A stretch of 33,167 bases of DNA from Gammaproteobacteria bacterium (GTDB lineage Bacteria > Pseudomonadota > Gammaproteobacteria > Xanthomonadales > Wenzhouxiangellaceae): NCBI GenBank assembly GCA_003565625.1, contig PXBD01000007.1, forward strand, positions 1-33,167. The letters are read 5' to 3'. Of this stretch, positions 7,573 to 16,290 are shown piece after piece. The translations under genes and the position numbers were made by a program. The notes below the pieces were generated by a model, which searched no databases, was not told the origin of the DNA, and saw only the letters and a program-made list of their open reading frames with translations. The first letter of the stretch is position 1. Every line of letters starts with the position of its first letter.

Positions 7573-9495
7573 TCAGTCGCCGCGCACCCCCGGCCCGGTG
7601 AGCGCATCGAAACCAATATCGGCCAGCGCGGCCTGATCGGTGCTCTCCAGGCAACCCTCGGCAATCACGTTCAGCCCCAGCGAGTGGCCCAGCTTGCACA
7701 GACCGCGCAGCAGGCTGAGAACGTCTTCATCCTGGTGCTGGATCAGCGCGCCATCGACTTTCATGTAATCCAGGCCCAGGGTTTCCAGGCAAGGCACGGC
7801 GGCGATGTTCCTGCCCGCCGCCTGCAGGCCCACGATTACGCCGTGCTGTTTGACCGCGGCGGTGAATGCGGCCAGTGATTCGGCATGCTGGACGGCGATC
7901 TGCTCGTTGATTTCCAGCGACAGGCGCTCGCTGACCGCCCTGCCGTGGCGACGGATGTGTTCGATAATGGCCAGGTGGCTGGCCACATCACGCAGGCTTT
8001 CCTCTGACAGGTTGACTGCGACCTGGCGCTCGGGCTGTTCGGCGAGCGTGCTCAGCACGCTGTCGAGCACCTGCAGATCAATCCGTGGCAACAGGTTCAG
8101 GCGTCTTGCCCAACCAATCACCGCACCGGCCGGCAGCTCCAAGCCGTCCAGCCGAATGCGCAACATTGCCTCCTCGTGAACCAGTTTCCCGTCGGTAGTG
8201 AGGACCGGGTAGCAGGCATGGCCGATGGCGCCCTGCTCCAGGGCTCGTTCCAGGCCTCGGTGCCAGCTTTCGGCATCCGGGTACAAGGGTTCATCGGCGT
8301 GTTCGTCGGCCAGCAACAGGCCCTGGCCCGGCGCCTGTTCCGCGCGTGCCAACAGGTCATCGAGGCGCACCATCAGGCCGGCGCGTGCCTCGCCCGGCTG
8401 GCAGGCACTACCAACCAGGGCCAGCGGGTACTCTTCTTCCAGCTTGTATTCATGGATTACCTCCTCGACCGCCGCCCAGACTGCTTGCGCGACATCGGGG
8501 AGAAATTGCGTGTCGGTGATCAATACGACGAAATCACTGCCGTTGAGCCGGCCCATGGTGCATGCGGAGTAGCGGTCGGCCCGGGCGTCCAGCGCTACCC
8601 CGATGCGTTCCAGCACAGCGCTTATCCACTGGTCGGCAACGGAACGCCCCAGCCTGGTGTTGAGGGACTGCAGGTCGGTAACGCGCAGCAGCAGTACGCC
8701 ATCGCGCACGCTTTGATCGGCCAGGTGCAGGCGGGCATCGAGCAGACGGAAAAACTGCTCGCGGTTGGCCACGCCGGTGGCCGGGTCGAGCTGGCTCTGA
8801 CGCCGGATTTCATCCAGGCGGCGGGCTTCGCTTTCCAGCATGGCCCGGACCCGATTGGTGAGCGTGTTCATGGCCCGGACCACGCGCTTGAACTCCAGCG
8901 TGCGCGGTTCCTTGCTGGTGATGAAACGGCGCTCGCCAATCGCCTCGGCCTGTTCGACCACGGCCTGCAGCGGCCGGCTGATACGGCGCAGCACCAGGCT
9001 GCCGATCCCGCCACAGATCAGGGCAATGGCCAGGAACCAGCCGAGCAGTTGATACGAAACCCGCCACAGGGCGGCCAGCGCGTAGGCGCTCTCGCTTTCC
9101 ACGAACAGGGTACCGTATTGGCGCCAGCCGTCCTGGACCTGGGCCACACCGGGCGGGATATCAAAAGCCATCAGGCGGGCAAACCAGCCCGGTGCTTCCG
9201 GGGCGAGCTCGGGGCGCTGGCGCTGGTGCACCACCTCACCGTTCGGATCGACCAGCCGGATGCGCTTGTAGTGCCCGGTATCGAACTGGGCCGAAATCAT
9301 CAGCTCGACGGTCACCGGGTCTTTTTCCATCTGCGACAGCGACAGGGCCAGGCCGGTAGCGTTATCGATGTTCTTGACCGTGAGCTGCTCGTCGTAATAG
9401 TTGCGGGCGCTGTAGCCGCTGACCAAAAAGCCGCTCAGAAAGGTCAGTGTGATGAGTACCGCTATGACGATCCATAGCTGTCTGGTCAAGGTCAT
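7573..9495 (-). CDS. lapD: LapD-type c-di-GMP receptor with degenerate GGDEF and EAL domains
   Basis: This 640-residue inner-membrane protein has a transmembrane helix at about 7-27, a periplasmic LapD/MoxY-type domain at about 28-150 and a second helix at about 151-168. A HAMP/signalling helix at about 170-235, GGDEF at about 240-395 and EAL at about 410-635 follow. The periplasmic loop carries Gly123-Trp124, matching the LapG-gripping Trp125 of P. fluorescens LapD. The GGDEF motif is NGSDF (318-322). The EAL motif is EAM (442-444), the metal-binding DDFG is replaced by LQAA, and the late Gln motif is altered, so both domains look catalytically dead. This fits a receptor that binds c-di-GMP through EAL and then sequesters LapG. 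The start at 9495 lies 43 bp after lapG; longer starts run into lapG and lack family similarity. Confidence 0.94.
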   Translation of the reverse strand: MTLTRQLWIVIAVLITLTFLSGFLVSGYSARNYYDEQLTVKNIDNATGLALSLSQMEKDPVTVELMISAQFDTGHYKRIRLVDPNGEVVHQRQRPELAPEAPGWFARLMAFDIPPGVAQVQDGWRQYGTLFVESESAYALAALWRVSYQLLGWFLAIALICGGIGSLVLRRISRPLQAVVEQAEAIGERRFITSKEPRTLEFKRVVRAMNTLTNRVRAMLESEARRLDEIRRQSQLDPATGVANREQFFRLLDARLHLADQSVRDGVLLLRVTDLQSLNTRLGRSVADQWISAVLERIGVALDARADRYSACTMGRLNGSDFVVLITDTQFLPDVAQAVWAAVEEVIHEYKLEEEYPLALVGSACQPGEARAGLMVRLDDLLARAEQAPGQGLLLADEHADEPLYPDAESWHRGLERALEQGAIGHACYPVLTTDGKLVHEEAMLRIRLDGLELPAGAVIGWARRLNLLPRIDLQVLDSVLSTLAEQPERQVAVNLSEESLRDVASHLAIIEHIRRHGRAVSERLSLEINEQIAVQHAESLAAFTAAVKQHGVIVGLQAAGRNIAAVPCLETLGLDYMKVDGALIQHQDEDVLSLLRGLCKLGHSLGLNVIAEGCLESTDQAALADIGFDALTGPGVRGD

Positions 9496-9538
9496 AAGCC
9501 GGCAAGCTCCCGCTGGTTGACTGGGCTGGTGGCCAGAT

Positions 9539-10243
9539 TCATTGTATCTGTATCCCTTCGCGCTGCATGCGCTCGAGCACCTCGCGCCACAGCGACAGCC
9601 TGGCCGTCGGGCTGCCTGGCGCCGGGGTCGAGCTCTGGCCCATCCACAGGCCGTCGGCGTTGAAGCTGAATACGGGGGACAGGTCCGTGCGCTCGGAGGC
9701 CGGCAACACGGTATTGATGAGGCTGTCGAGAATGATCGGCTCGGCGTCCGGGGTCGCGTAGTAACCCAGGACCATGTGGGCCTGGCTGATCGGGCTGCGC
9801 GGCCCGCCGATCTGGGCGCGAACATAGATCAGGCGCAGCTTGCTGTCGGGGATCCCGAGATGGCGCAGGCTGACATACTTGGCAATGGCCCAGTCCTCGC
9901 AGTCGCCAAGGCCGTGGCCCAGGGTCTCGAGCGGGGTGGCCCAGTAGTCCTCGACACCGTAGAGCCGCTCGTCGATCTCGTAGCGCACGTTGCGATGGAA
10001 GAATTCGTTGACCTGCAGCAGTTGCTCGCGCTCGGATTCGGCGCTGATTTCCTGCAGCAGGTCCTGCCAGCGCTCCACCACGGCGACGCGATCCTCCGAA
10101 AACTGCCTGCGCATCTGCTCGCTGAGCTGATGGAAGTTGATGTGAAAGCTGACCCCGGGCTCGGGTGCGAGCCGCATCGACGAGCACGCCACGGTGATGG
10201 CAATGCCGGCGGCCAGCAGGGTTCGGGTCAGTGCGGGGCGCAT
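9539..10243 (-). CDS. lapG: LapG-type periplasmic cysteine protease (bacterial transglutaminase-like)
   Basis: This protein of 234 residues cuts the N-terminal retention module of LapA-like adhesins and releases them. With the start at 10243 it has a signal peptide (helix at about 7-19, ending ITVACSS, so either a weak lipobox or signal peptidase I). The BTLCP domain carries the catalytic triad Cys115 (GLGDCEDWAIAKY), His156 (QAHMVLGYY) and Asp173 (ILDSL). The Asp-Cys-Glu trio at 114-116 matches the calcium-binding acidic residues of LapG. A GTG at 10291 and an ATG at 10282 are possible upstream starts. They lack a ribosome-binding site, overlap a TATAAT box and put charged residues before the signal peptide. 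It is followed by lapD on the same strand. Confidence 0.92.
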   Translation of the reverse strand: MRPALTRTLLAAGIAITVACSSMRLAPEPGVSFHINFHQLSEQMRRQFSEDRVAVVERWQDLLQEISAESEREQLLQVNEFFHRNVRYEIDERLYGVEDYWATPLETLGHGLGDCEDWAIAKYVSLRHLGIPDSKLRLIYVRAQIGGPRSPISQAHMVLGYYATPDAEPIILDSLINTVLPASERTDLSPVFSFNADGLWMGQSSTPAPGSPTARLSLWREVLERMQREGIQIQ

Positions 10244-10280
10244 AACAACAGGGTCCGGCCGCTGTCTGGACTGAAATTTC

Positions 10281-10286
10281 ATTATA
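10281..10286 (-). promoter_or_regulatory. candidate -10 box for lapG-lapD
   Basis: On the minus strand this is a perfect TATAAT, 38 bp upstream of the chosen lapG start. No good -35 hexamer sits 16-18 bp further up (CGTGGT at the 17-bp spacing), so the promoter may need an activator. Its position argues against the upstream lapG starts. Confidence 0.4.
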
Positions 10287-10330
10287 CGCACGCAATTGCT
10301 GCGACCACGCTTACGCTGGGTCTGCTACCG

Positions 10331-10343
10331 TTAACGCTGTTAA
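10331..10343. repeat. TTAAC-GCT-GTTAA inverted repeat between divergent genes
   Basis: A perfect 5-bp inverted repeat with a 3-bp centre lies between lapG (minus) and the epimerase gene (plus). It looks like a small dimeric operator, but with arms this short chance is a real alternative. Confidence 0.3.
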
Positions 10344-10379
10344 AAAACACGCGCATGAAGACAGGCGCATGGAGTGGTC

Positions 10380-11276
10380 ATGAAGATTCTCATCACCGGC
10401 GGCAGCGGATTCATCGGCCAGGCGCTGTGCGCCAGCCTGGCCCAGGACGGGCACGTGCCGCTGGTGGTGTCGCGCTCGCCGGAACGGGCGGCAAAACAGC
10501 TGCCGGAAACCGCCGTGGTGCGTTCTGCGGTGATGGATTTCGTCGATGAGGCACCCGAAGCGGTCGTCAACCTGGCCGGTGAGCCGATTGCCGAGGGGCG
10601 CTGGACGGCAGCGAAGAAAAAAGCCCTGCTGGATTCGCGCCTCGAGGCCACGCGCGCGGTGGTCGAGCTGTGCCGCCAGGCCAGTCCGGCCCCGCAGGTG
10701 CTGGTATCGGCCTCGGCGGTGGGCTACTACGGCGACCAGGGTGCGCGCGAGGTCACCGAAGGCACCAGCCCGCACGATGAGTTCGCCCACCAGCTGTGCC
10801 GGCAGTGGGAAGCCGCAGCCGAGCCCGCGGTCGAAGCAGGGGTGCGGGTGGCGCGCATGCGCATCGGCCTGGTGCTGGATGCCGGCGGCGGCATGTTGAC
10901 CAAGACCACGCCGATGTTCAAGCTGGGCCTGGGCGGCAAACTGGGCAGTGGCAAGCAGTACATGCCGTGGATACACCGCGCAGACATGGTTCGCATCATC
11001 CGCTTCCTGATCGAGCGCGACGATCTGGACGGCGCTTTCAACGCCTCGGCACCCAAGCCGGTAACCAACGCCGAATTCACCCGCTCGCTGGGCCGGGCGC
11101 TGAATCGGCCGGCGGTGCTGCCGGCCCCTGCCGTGGCCCTGAAACTGGCCTTTGGCGAAATGTCGCGACTACTGCTGACCGGCGTGCGCATGGTGCCGCA
11201 GCGCCTGGAACAGGCCGGTTTCGAGTTCCGTTTTCGTGAACTCGACGCCGCGCTGGCCGATATTTTCAGGCGCTGA
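10380..11276 (+). CDS. TIGR01777-family NAD(P)-dependent epimerase/dehydratase-like protein (YfcH/SulA-like)
   Basis: This 298-residue soluble protein belongs to the extended short-chain dehydrogenase superfamily. The nucleotide-binding motif GGSGFIG is at residues 7-13. VVNLAGEPIAEGRW and SASAVGYYGDQG are diagnostic of the TIGR01777 group. MPWIHRADMVRIIRF and the C-terminal DUF1731 segment (FNASAPKPVTNAEFTRSLG onward) complete the family layout. The enzyme's substrate is not established; E. coli YfcH is a member. The ATG at 10380 is preferred over the GTG at 10374 because GGAG at 10371-10374 is correctly spaced for it. It diverges from lapG and no link to the adhesin system is evident. Confidence 0.9.
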   Translation: MKILITGGSGFIGQALCASLAQDGHVPLVVSRSPERAAKQLPETAVVRSAVMDFVDEAPEAVVNLAGEPIAEGRWTAAKKKALLDSRLEATRAVVELCRQASPAPQVLVSASAVGYYGDQGAREVTEGTSPHDEFAHQLCRQWEAAAEPAVEAGVRVARMRIGLVLDAGGGMLTKTTPMFKLGLGGKLGSGKQYMPWIHRADMVRIIRFLIERDDLDGAFNASAPKPVTNAEFTRSLGRALNRPAVLPAPAVALKLAFGEMSRLLLTGVRMVPQRLEQAGFEFRFRELDAALADIFRR

Positions 11277-11286
11277 AGTCCGACCG

Positions 11287-11499
11287 ATGCTCACCCGCGA
11301 GGAACTGGCCCTGGGGTTGGCCATTCTGATGCCGTTTGCGCTCATTCCCACGGCGATTGGCTGGTGGCGCGGCCATCCACGCCTGGGCGCGCTGTTCGCC
11401 CTCAACAGCCTGGGTCTGCTGGTGTTCGGGATTGGCTGGATCCTGGCCCTGATCTGGGCCGTGACCGTACCCGATCAATCGGCCCGGCAGCGCCGGTAG
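11287..11499 (+). CDS. small two-helix membrane protein, superinfection-immunity-like family
   Basis: This 70-residue protein has two hydrophobic helices (about 8-26 and 36-58) separated by GWWRGHPRLGALFALNSLG. It ends GIGWILALIWAVTVPDQ with a basic tail. The pattern of His-Pro, an Asn-Leu segment and a final GW..ALIWA helix is that of the Imm-superinfect family, named for the phage T4 Imm protein. Most bacterial members are chromosomal proteins of unknown role, so phage immunity should not be assumed. It starts 10 bp after the epimerase stop and may be co-transcribed. The Shine-Dalgarno is weak. Confidence 0.65.
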   Translation: MLTREELALGLAILMPFALIPTAIGWWRGHPRLGALFALNSLGLLVFGIGWILALIWAVTVPDQSARQRR

Positions 11500-11598
11500 C
11501 CCATCGGGCGGACCCCTGGGCGCTGCCGGTTTGATATGGATCAGGAATCGGTCCGGCGTTCGCGCTAGACTTGCAGCATCCTAACCGGAGTCCGTCGC

Positions 11599-12027
11599 AT
11601 GCCGATCCAGTGGCGCAAGCAGATGAGCGTGGGCAACCTCATCATTGATCTCGACCATCGCTACCTGCTCAGCCTGATCAACCAGGTGGAATACGCCCTG
11701 CGTCATCCCGATGAATTCGACAATCTGAAGATGGCTCTGGAGCAACTGGCCGAATATGCACGCGAGCATTTTGCCCGCGAAGAGCAGCTGCAGCTGCGCA
11801 TCCAGCATCGCGCTTACATGAAGCACAAGATGGCCCATCAGTCCCTGCTGGACCGTCTCGATGAAATCAGCGCCGAAATCCTCTCCAGCGAAGACCCCGA
11901 AGCCCTCAAGGCCCGGCGCGAGGAGATTGTCCCGCTGCTGCGCGACTGGTTGCTCGACCACGTCCTCAAAGAAGACATGAAAATGAAGCCGGACCTGGAA
12001 CAACTGCCGCCCAACGCCATCGGCTAG
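11599..12027 (+). CDS. bacteriohemerythrin
   Basis: This 142-residue four-helix-bundle protein binds oxygen at a non-haem di-iron site. All seven expected ligands are visible: His20 (DLDH), His57 and Glu61 (HFAREE), His76 and His80 (HKMAH), and His121 and Asp126 (HVLKED). GGAG at 11586-11589 gives a suitably spaced ribosome-binding site. The stop lies 3 bp before the motA start, so the two are almost certainly co-transcribed. Linked to a flagellar motor operon, it could deliver or sense oxygen for motility or respiration, an idea from context and from the Methylococcus-type bacteriohemerythrins rather than from sequence. There is no fused signalling domain. Confidence 0.93.
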   Translation: MPIQWRKQMSVGNLIIDLDHRYLLSLINQVEYALRHPDEFDNLKMALEQLAEYAREHFAREEQLQLRIQHRAYMKHKMAHQSLLDRLDEISAEILSSEDPEALKARREEIVPLLRDWLLDHVLKEDMKMKPDLEQLPPNAIG

Positions 12028-12030
12028 CGC

Positions 12031-12819
12031 ATGGACATTGCCACCCTCGCCGGCCTGATTTTCGGGGTCGTCGTGATTCTCACGGCGATCATGGCCTCTT
12101 CGGGCATCGGGATCTTCATCAACGTGCCCGGGCTGTTGATGGTCTGCGGCGGTACCTTTGGCGCCACCCTGATCAAGTTCCCCTTCGAGCAGGTGCGCGG
12201 TGCCTTCCGGGTCGCCGGACAGGCGTTTACCAAGCGCGAAGAGCAGCTCGAAACGCTGATCGAGCAAGCCACAACGCTGTGCACCACGGTCCGCAAGGGC
12301 GGTCTGCTGGCGCTGGAAGACGCACCGGTCGACAACCCGTTTTTCAAGAAGGGTCTGCAGCTGTGCGCCGACGGCAACCCGGGCGATTTCATTCGCGACG
12401 TACTCAACCGCGAGATGGAACAGTCCTACGAGCGCCACCAGGTTGGTCAGGACATCTGGCGCGCCATCGGGGAATCCGCGCCCGCCTTCGGCATGATCGG
12501 CACCCTGGTCGGGCTGGTGCAGATGCTGGTCAATCTCGATGACCCTTCGCAGCTCGGCCCGGGCATGGCGCTGGCGCTGCTGACCACACTCTACGGGGCG
12601 CTTTTTGCCAACCTGATTGCCCTGCCCATCGCCGACAAGCTGGCCATCCGCTCGACCCAGGAGCAGATGGCCAACTCGCTGATCGTCGAGGCCGTGGTGG
12701 GCATTCAGCAGGGCGCCAACCCGCGCGTTCTGCACGAGATGCTCGAAGCCTATCTGCCCAGCCGCGAGCGCTCGGAATACCAGGCCCAGCGCGCGCCGGC
12801 ACCGGGTGAGGGCTCGTAA
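12031..12819 (+). CDS. motA: flagellar motor stator protein MotA/PomA
   Basis: This 262-residue inner-membrane protein has four helices (about 4-24, 30-48, 150-172 and 182-203) and a large cytoplasmic loop that contacts the rotor. The MotA/TolQ/ExbB motif is clear: SAPAFGMIGTLVGLVQML followed by GMALALLTTLYGALFANL. It works with MotB in a 5:2 stator that converts ion flow to rotation. It sits 3 bp after the hemerythrin gene and 3 bp before motB. No other flagellar genes are present. The start MDIATLAGLIFG and general form resemble the PomA branch (often sodium-driven), but ion choice cannot be read safely from sequence. Confidence 0.93.
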   Translation: MDIATLAGLIFGVVVILTAIMASSGIGIFINVPGLLMVCGGTFGATLIKFPFEQVRGAFRVAGQAFTKREEQLETLIEQATTLCTTVRKGGLLALEDAPVDNPFFKKGLQLCADGNPGDFIRDVLNREMEQSYERHQVGQDIWRAIGESAPAFGMIGTLVGLVQMLVNLDDPSQLGPGMALALLTTLYGALFANLIALPIADKLAIRSTQEQMANSLIVEAVVGIQQGANPRVLHEMLEAYLPSRERSEYQAQRAPAPGEGS

Positions 12820-12822
12820 ACC

Positions 12823-13680
12823 GTGCCGCGCCCGCGCAAGCAGGAAAAAGGCGCGCCGGCCTGGATGGTGACCTTTGCCGACATGATGACGCTGCTGGTC
12901 ACGTTTTTCGTGCTGCTGATGTCGTTTGTCATTTTCGACCAGCAGCGCTACCGAACCCAGGCCGAATACATTCGCGCCGGCTTTACCGCCAGCGTATTTG
13001 AACAGCTCACCGGGCGGGTCCGCGACATCACCATTGCCGAAGAGCGCGGCTCCATCATTCCCTCCTTTCCGACCCTGCCCTCGGCCCCGGACCTGCAGGA
13101 CGAGCAGGTGATCGAGCCGCAGGACCAGGCCGAACTGGCCGACCGCGGCGAGCCCAGCCCGGCCGAGCAGGTCGAAGCCACCCTGACCGATGCCTTGAGC
13201 GAGATGATCGACCTGGGTGATGTGGCCGTCGAGCGCATAGAAGACGAGGTCATCATCCGCCTGCAGGATCAGTTCGCCTTCGAGCTCGGCAGCGAGCAGA
13301 TCCAGCCCCAGTTCCGTGCCATGCTGCTGGAAATCAAGCGCCTGCTGCGCGATATCCGCGGTGAATTCCTGGTTTCCGGCCACACCGACAACCTGCCCAT
13401 CTCGACCCTGCGCTTCCGCTCGAACTGGGAGTTGTCGGCCGCCCGGGCCGCTTCGGTGGTCCATGAACTGACCGAGGACGGCACCATCCCGGCCGACCGG
13501 TTCCGCGTCGAAGGCTATGCCGACACCAGGCCGATCGCGAGCAACGAAACCGAGGAGGGTCGCGCCCGCAACCGGCGCGTCGAAATCCTGATTCGCCCGC
13601 GCGAGGTTGTCGAGCCACCGCCGGAAGACGCCATCATTGACCTCGACCGCTTGCCGGAGCTGATCGATGTGCCCGGCTGA
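12823..13680 (+). CDS. motB: flagellar motor stator protein MotB/PomB
   Basis: This 285-residue protein has one transmembrane helix at about 20-38 within APAWMVTFADMMTLLVTFFV. Asp20 is the expected ion-carrying residue. A linker follows, then a C-terminal OmpA-like peptidoglycan-binding domain at about 165-265 with SGHTDNLPI and RARNRRVEIL. It anchors the stator to the wall. The start is GTG at 12823, just after the motA stop, because it gives the standard short cytoplasmic N-terminus before the helix; a purine-rich GTGAGGG lies upstream. The last 14 bases overlap the PilZ gene, so coupled translation is likely. Confidence 0.93.
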   Translation: MPRPRKQEKGAPAWMVTFADMMTLLVTFFVLLMSFVIFDQQRYRTQAEYIRAGFTASVFEQLTGRVRDITIAEERGSIIPSFPTLPSAPDLQDEQVIEPQDQAELADRGEPSPAEQVEATLTDALSEMIDLGDVAVERIEDEVIIRLQDQFAFELGSEQIQPQFRAMLLEIKRLLRDIRGEFLVSGHTDNLPISTLRFRSNWELSAARAASVVHELTEDGTIPADRFRVEGYADTRPIASNETEEGRARNRRVEILIRPREVVEPPPEDAIIDLDRLPELIDVPG

Positions 13681-14236
13681 CGGCGCCGAACGGCGCGAAC
13701 ATCACCGGCTGGAGTTTGCCGCCGGGGTCACCCTGCAGCGCCTGGATGACCGCCTGCTGGAGCAACCCGAAGCGCTGCGCTCGCAGCTGCGTCTGGAACT
13801 GCGGATGCTCCAGTGGCTGGCCCTGGACAACCAGTACGCGTTTGTGCGTGACTCGGCCCAGCGCACCCAGCCGGCGCTGGCACCGCTGATTCGCCTGATG
13901 GACGCAAAGCTGAATTTCCTGGCCGGCGAAATCCTGGTCGATACGCCGTTGCAGGAGCGCTACGACCAGGTGCAAATGAGCGCAACCGGGATCGATTTCG
14001 AGTGGCCCGAAGCGCTCGAGTCCGGCGCGCTGTACCTCGTGCGCATCGACCCGGAGGGCACGGATCCGGCGCTGGCGGTCCCGGCCGTGATCCAGCGCAT
14101 CGAGGATGAGCATGGCCAGGCGACCGGACGGGTTGGCGCGCGCTTTGTCGCCCTGAGCGGCGAGGAAACCGATGCCCTGGCCTCCTGGATCGTGACCCGC
14201 GAGGCCCGCTACCTCCAAAAGCGCGAGCGCCAATAA
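13667..14236 (+). CDS. PilZ-domain protein, probable c-di-GMP effector
   Basis: This 189-residue soluble protein has the RxxxR motif early (RREHHR, residues 9-14) and the second PilZ motif late (VQMSATGIDF, about 103-112). Between them is a helical insert with LAPLIRLMDAKLNFL, the layout of a common gammaproteobacterial PilZ family whose members read vnLSatGi. Here the usual Asp/Asn of D/NxSxxG is Gln, which might weaken c-di-GMP binding. Overlapping motB and co-transcribed with the stator genes, it is a good candidate for a YcgR-like brake or tuner of the motor, an inference from context. It converges on uvrB with only 5 bp between the stops. Confidence 0.8.
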   Translation: MCPADGAERREHHRLEFAAGVTLQRLDDRLLEQPEALRSQLRLELRMLQWLALDNQYAFVRDSAQRTQPALAPLIRLMDAKLNFLAGEILVDTPLQERYDQVQMSATGIDFEWPEALESGALYLVRIDPEGTDPALAVPAVIQRIEDEHGQATGRVGARFVALSGEETDALASWIVTREARYLQKRERQ

Positions 14237-14241
14237 AATCC

Positions 14242-16257
14242 CTAGACCACCGCTCTGAGGCTGTGCTCGCGCAGCTGGCCGATCTGGTCACGCAAAGCAG
14301 CCGCCTGTTCAAACTCCAGGTTTTCGGCGGCCCGGAACATTTCCTTTTCAAGCCGGGCGATTTCGCGCGCGGCCTGCTCGGGGGAAACCACTTCGGGCGC
14401 GTAGGCGGCCTTCTGCTCGGCCGCCTTGCGGCTCGATTTCCTGCGGCCCGGTGTCTGATGGGCGTCGGCCATGATGTCGGCCACGTTCTTGATGATGGTC
14501 TGCGGGGTAATCCCGTGGGCCTGATTGTGGGCGACCTGGCGCGCCCGGCGGCGTTCGGTCTCGTCGATGGCCCGGCGCATGGAGTCGGTGATGCGATCAG
14601 CATAGAGTATGGCGCGGCCACGCACGTTGCGCGCCGCCCGGCCAATGGTCTGGATCAGCGAGCCCTCCGAACGCAGGAAACCCTCCTTGTCGGCATCCAG
14701 GATTGCGACCAATGAAACTTCTGGAAGATCAAGCCCTTCACGCAACAAGTTAATCCCAACCAGCACATCAAAAGTACCCAGGCGCAGGTCGCGGATGATC
14801 TCCACCCGCTCGACGGTGTCGATGTCGGAATGCAGGTACCGCACCCGCACGTCGTGCTCGGCCAGGTACTCGGTCAGGTTCTCGGCCATGCGCTTGGTCA
14901 GCGTGGTGACCAGGACGCGGTCACCCTGGCCGGCCCGCTCGCGAATCTCCGACAGCAGGTCGTCGACCTGGCTGCCGACCGGGCGCACCAGCACCTCCGG
15001 GTCAACCAGCCCGGTTGGACGCACGACCTGCTCGGCGACCACCGGCGAGCGCGCCAGCTCCCACGGTCTGGGCGTGGCCGAAACCAGGATCATCTGCGGA
15101 GCGCGCTGCTCGAACTCTTCAAACTTCAGTGGCCGGTTATCCAGCGCCGAGGGCAGCCGGAAGCCGAACTCGACCAGGGTTTCCTTTCTGGCCCGGTCAC
15201 CCCGGTACATGCCGCCGATCTGCGGAATCGTGACGTGCGATTCGTCGGCGATGAGGATGGCGTCGCGCGGCAGGTAGTCAAACAGGGTTGGCGGGGCCTC
15301 ACCCGGCTGGCGCCCGGTCAGGTGGCGTGAGTAATTCTCGATGCCCTGGCAATAGCCCAGTTCCAGCATCATTTCGATGTCGAACTGGGTGCGCTGCTTG
15401 ATGCGCTGGGCCTCGAGCAGCTTGCCGGCACCCTCCAGCTGGGGCAGACGCTCGGCCAGTTCGGCCTTGATCGCCTCGACCGCGTCGAGCACCACCTGGC
15501 GCGGGGTGACGTAATGGGTCTTGGGAAATACGGTCAGCTCGTCGAGTTTGGAGCGGATTTCTCCGGTCAGCGGGTCGAAATAACTAATCCGCTCGATCTC
15601 GTCGTCGAACAGTTCCAGCCGGACCGCCTCGATCTCGGAGTCGCCCGGGAAGATGTCGATGACCTCACCGCGCACCCGGTAGGTGCCGCGCCGCAGCTCG
15701 AAATCGTTGCGCGCGTACTGCATTTCGGCCAGGCGTCGCAGTACCTCGCGCTGGCGCATGCGCTCGCCAACGGCCAGCGGCAGGGTCATTTTCAAAAACG
15801 CGCTCGGATCACCCAGGCCGTAGATGGCCGACACGGTGGCCACGATCAGCACGTCGCGGCGCTCGAGCAGGGCCTTGGTCGCCGACAGGCGCATCTGCTC
15901 GATATGCTCGTTGATGGAGGCGTCTTTTTCGATGAAGGTGTCGGTGGACGGGACGTAGGCCTCCGGCTGGTAGTAATCGTAGTAGGAGACGAAATACTCC
16001 ACTGCGTTGTCGGGGAAAAAGGCCTTGAACTCCCCGTACAACTGCGCGGCCAGGGTCTTGTTGGGCGCCATCACCAGGGCCGGCCGCTGGACCCGCTCGA
16101 CCAGGTTGGCCATGGTGAAGGTCTTGCCCGAGCCGGTCACGCCCAGCAGGGTCTGGTGGGAGTGCCCGGCGCCAAGGCCGTTCACCAGCTGGCGAATGGC
16201 CTCGGGCTGGTCGCCGGCCGGCTCGTAGCCGGACGCCATGCGAAATCGTCGTTTCAT
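14242..16257 (-). CDS. uvrB: excinuclease ABC subunit B
   Basis: This 671-residue DNA-damage verification helicase of nucleotide excision repair works with UvrA and UvrC. Walker [13 protein letters not shown] is at about 39-50. The beta-hairpin motif [11 protein letters not shown] is present, as are helicase motifs including DESHVT and IGRAARN. A UVR domain at the C-terminus (residues about 630-665, [21 protein letters not shown]) contacts UvrC. The N-terminus matches the E. coli protein in length up to GDQPEAI, supporting the ATG at 16257, although the ribosome-binding site is weak. No LexA-type box was seen upstream. Confidence 0.97.
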   Translation of the reverse strand: MKRRFRMASGYEPAGDQPEAIRQLVNGLGAGHSHQTLLGVTGSGKTFTMANLVERVQRPALVMAPNKTLAAQLYGEFKAFFPDNAVEYFVSYYDYYQPEAYVPSTDTFIEKDASINEHIEQMRLSATKALLERRDVLIVATVSAIYGLGDPSAFLKMTLPLAVGERMRQREVLRRLAEMQYARNDFELRRGTYRVRGEVIDIFPGDSEIEAVRLELFDDEIERISYFDPLTGEIRSKLDELTVFPKTHYVTPRQVVLDAVEAIKAELAERLPQLEGAGKLLEAQRIKQRTQFDIEMMLELGYCQGIENYSRHLTGRQPGEAPPTLFDYLPRDAILIADESHVTIPQIGGMYRGDRARKETLVEFGFRLPSALDNRPLKFEEFEQRAPQMILVSATPRPWELARSPVVAEQVVRPTGLVDPEVLVRPVGSQVDDLLSEIRERAGQGDRVLVTTLTKRMAENLTEYLAEHDVRVRYLHSDIDTVERVEIIRDLRLGTFDVLVGINLLREGLDLPEVSLVAILDADKEGFLRSEGSLIQTIGRAARNVRGRAILYADRITDSMRRAIDETERRRARQVAHNQAHGITPQTIIKNVADIMADAHQTPGRRKSSRKAAEQKAAYAPEVVSPEQAAREIARLEKEMFRAAENLEFEQAAALRDQIGQLREHSLRAVV

Positions 16258-16290
16258 GTGGGGATCGGGGCAGCGCGAAACTGAAGCCCA

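Noticed and set aside
8176-9477. Plus-strand frame of 433 codons opposite lapD
   Set aside because: LapD on the minus strand has all expected domains; the plus-strand translation resembles nothing and is Gln/Ala/Arg-rich.
9496-9825. Upstream extension of the lapD frame by 110 codons
   Set aside because: The extension overlaps lapG, is Arg/Ser/Pro-rich, and the proper LapD start with its transmembrane helix is at 9495.
11581-13464. Minus-strand frame of over 600 codons opposite hemerythrin, motA and motB
   Set aside because: Low-complexity His/Gln/Arg/Gly composition and complete overlap with three clear genes show it is an antisense artefact of high GC.
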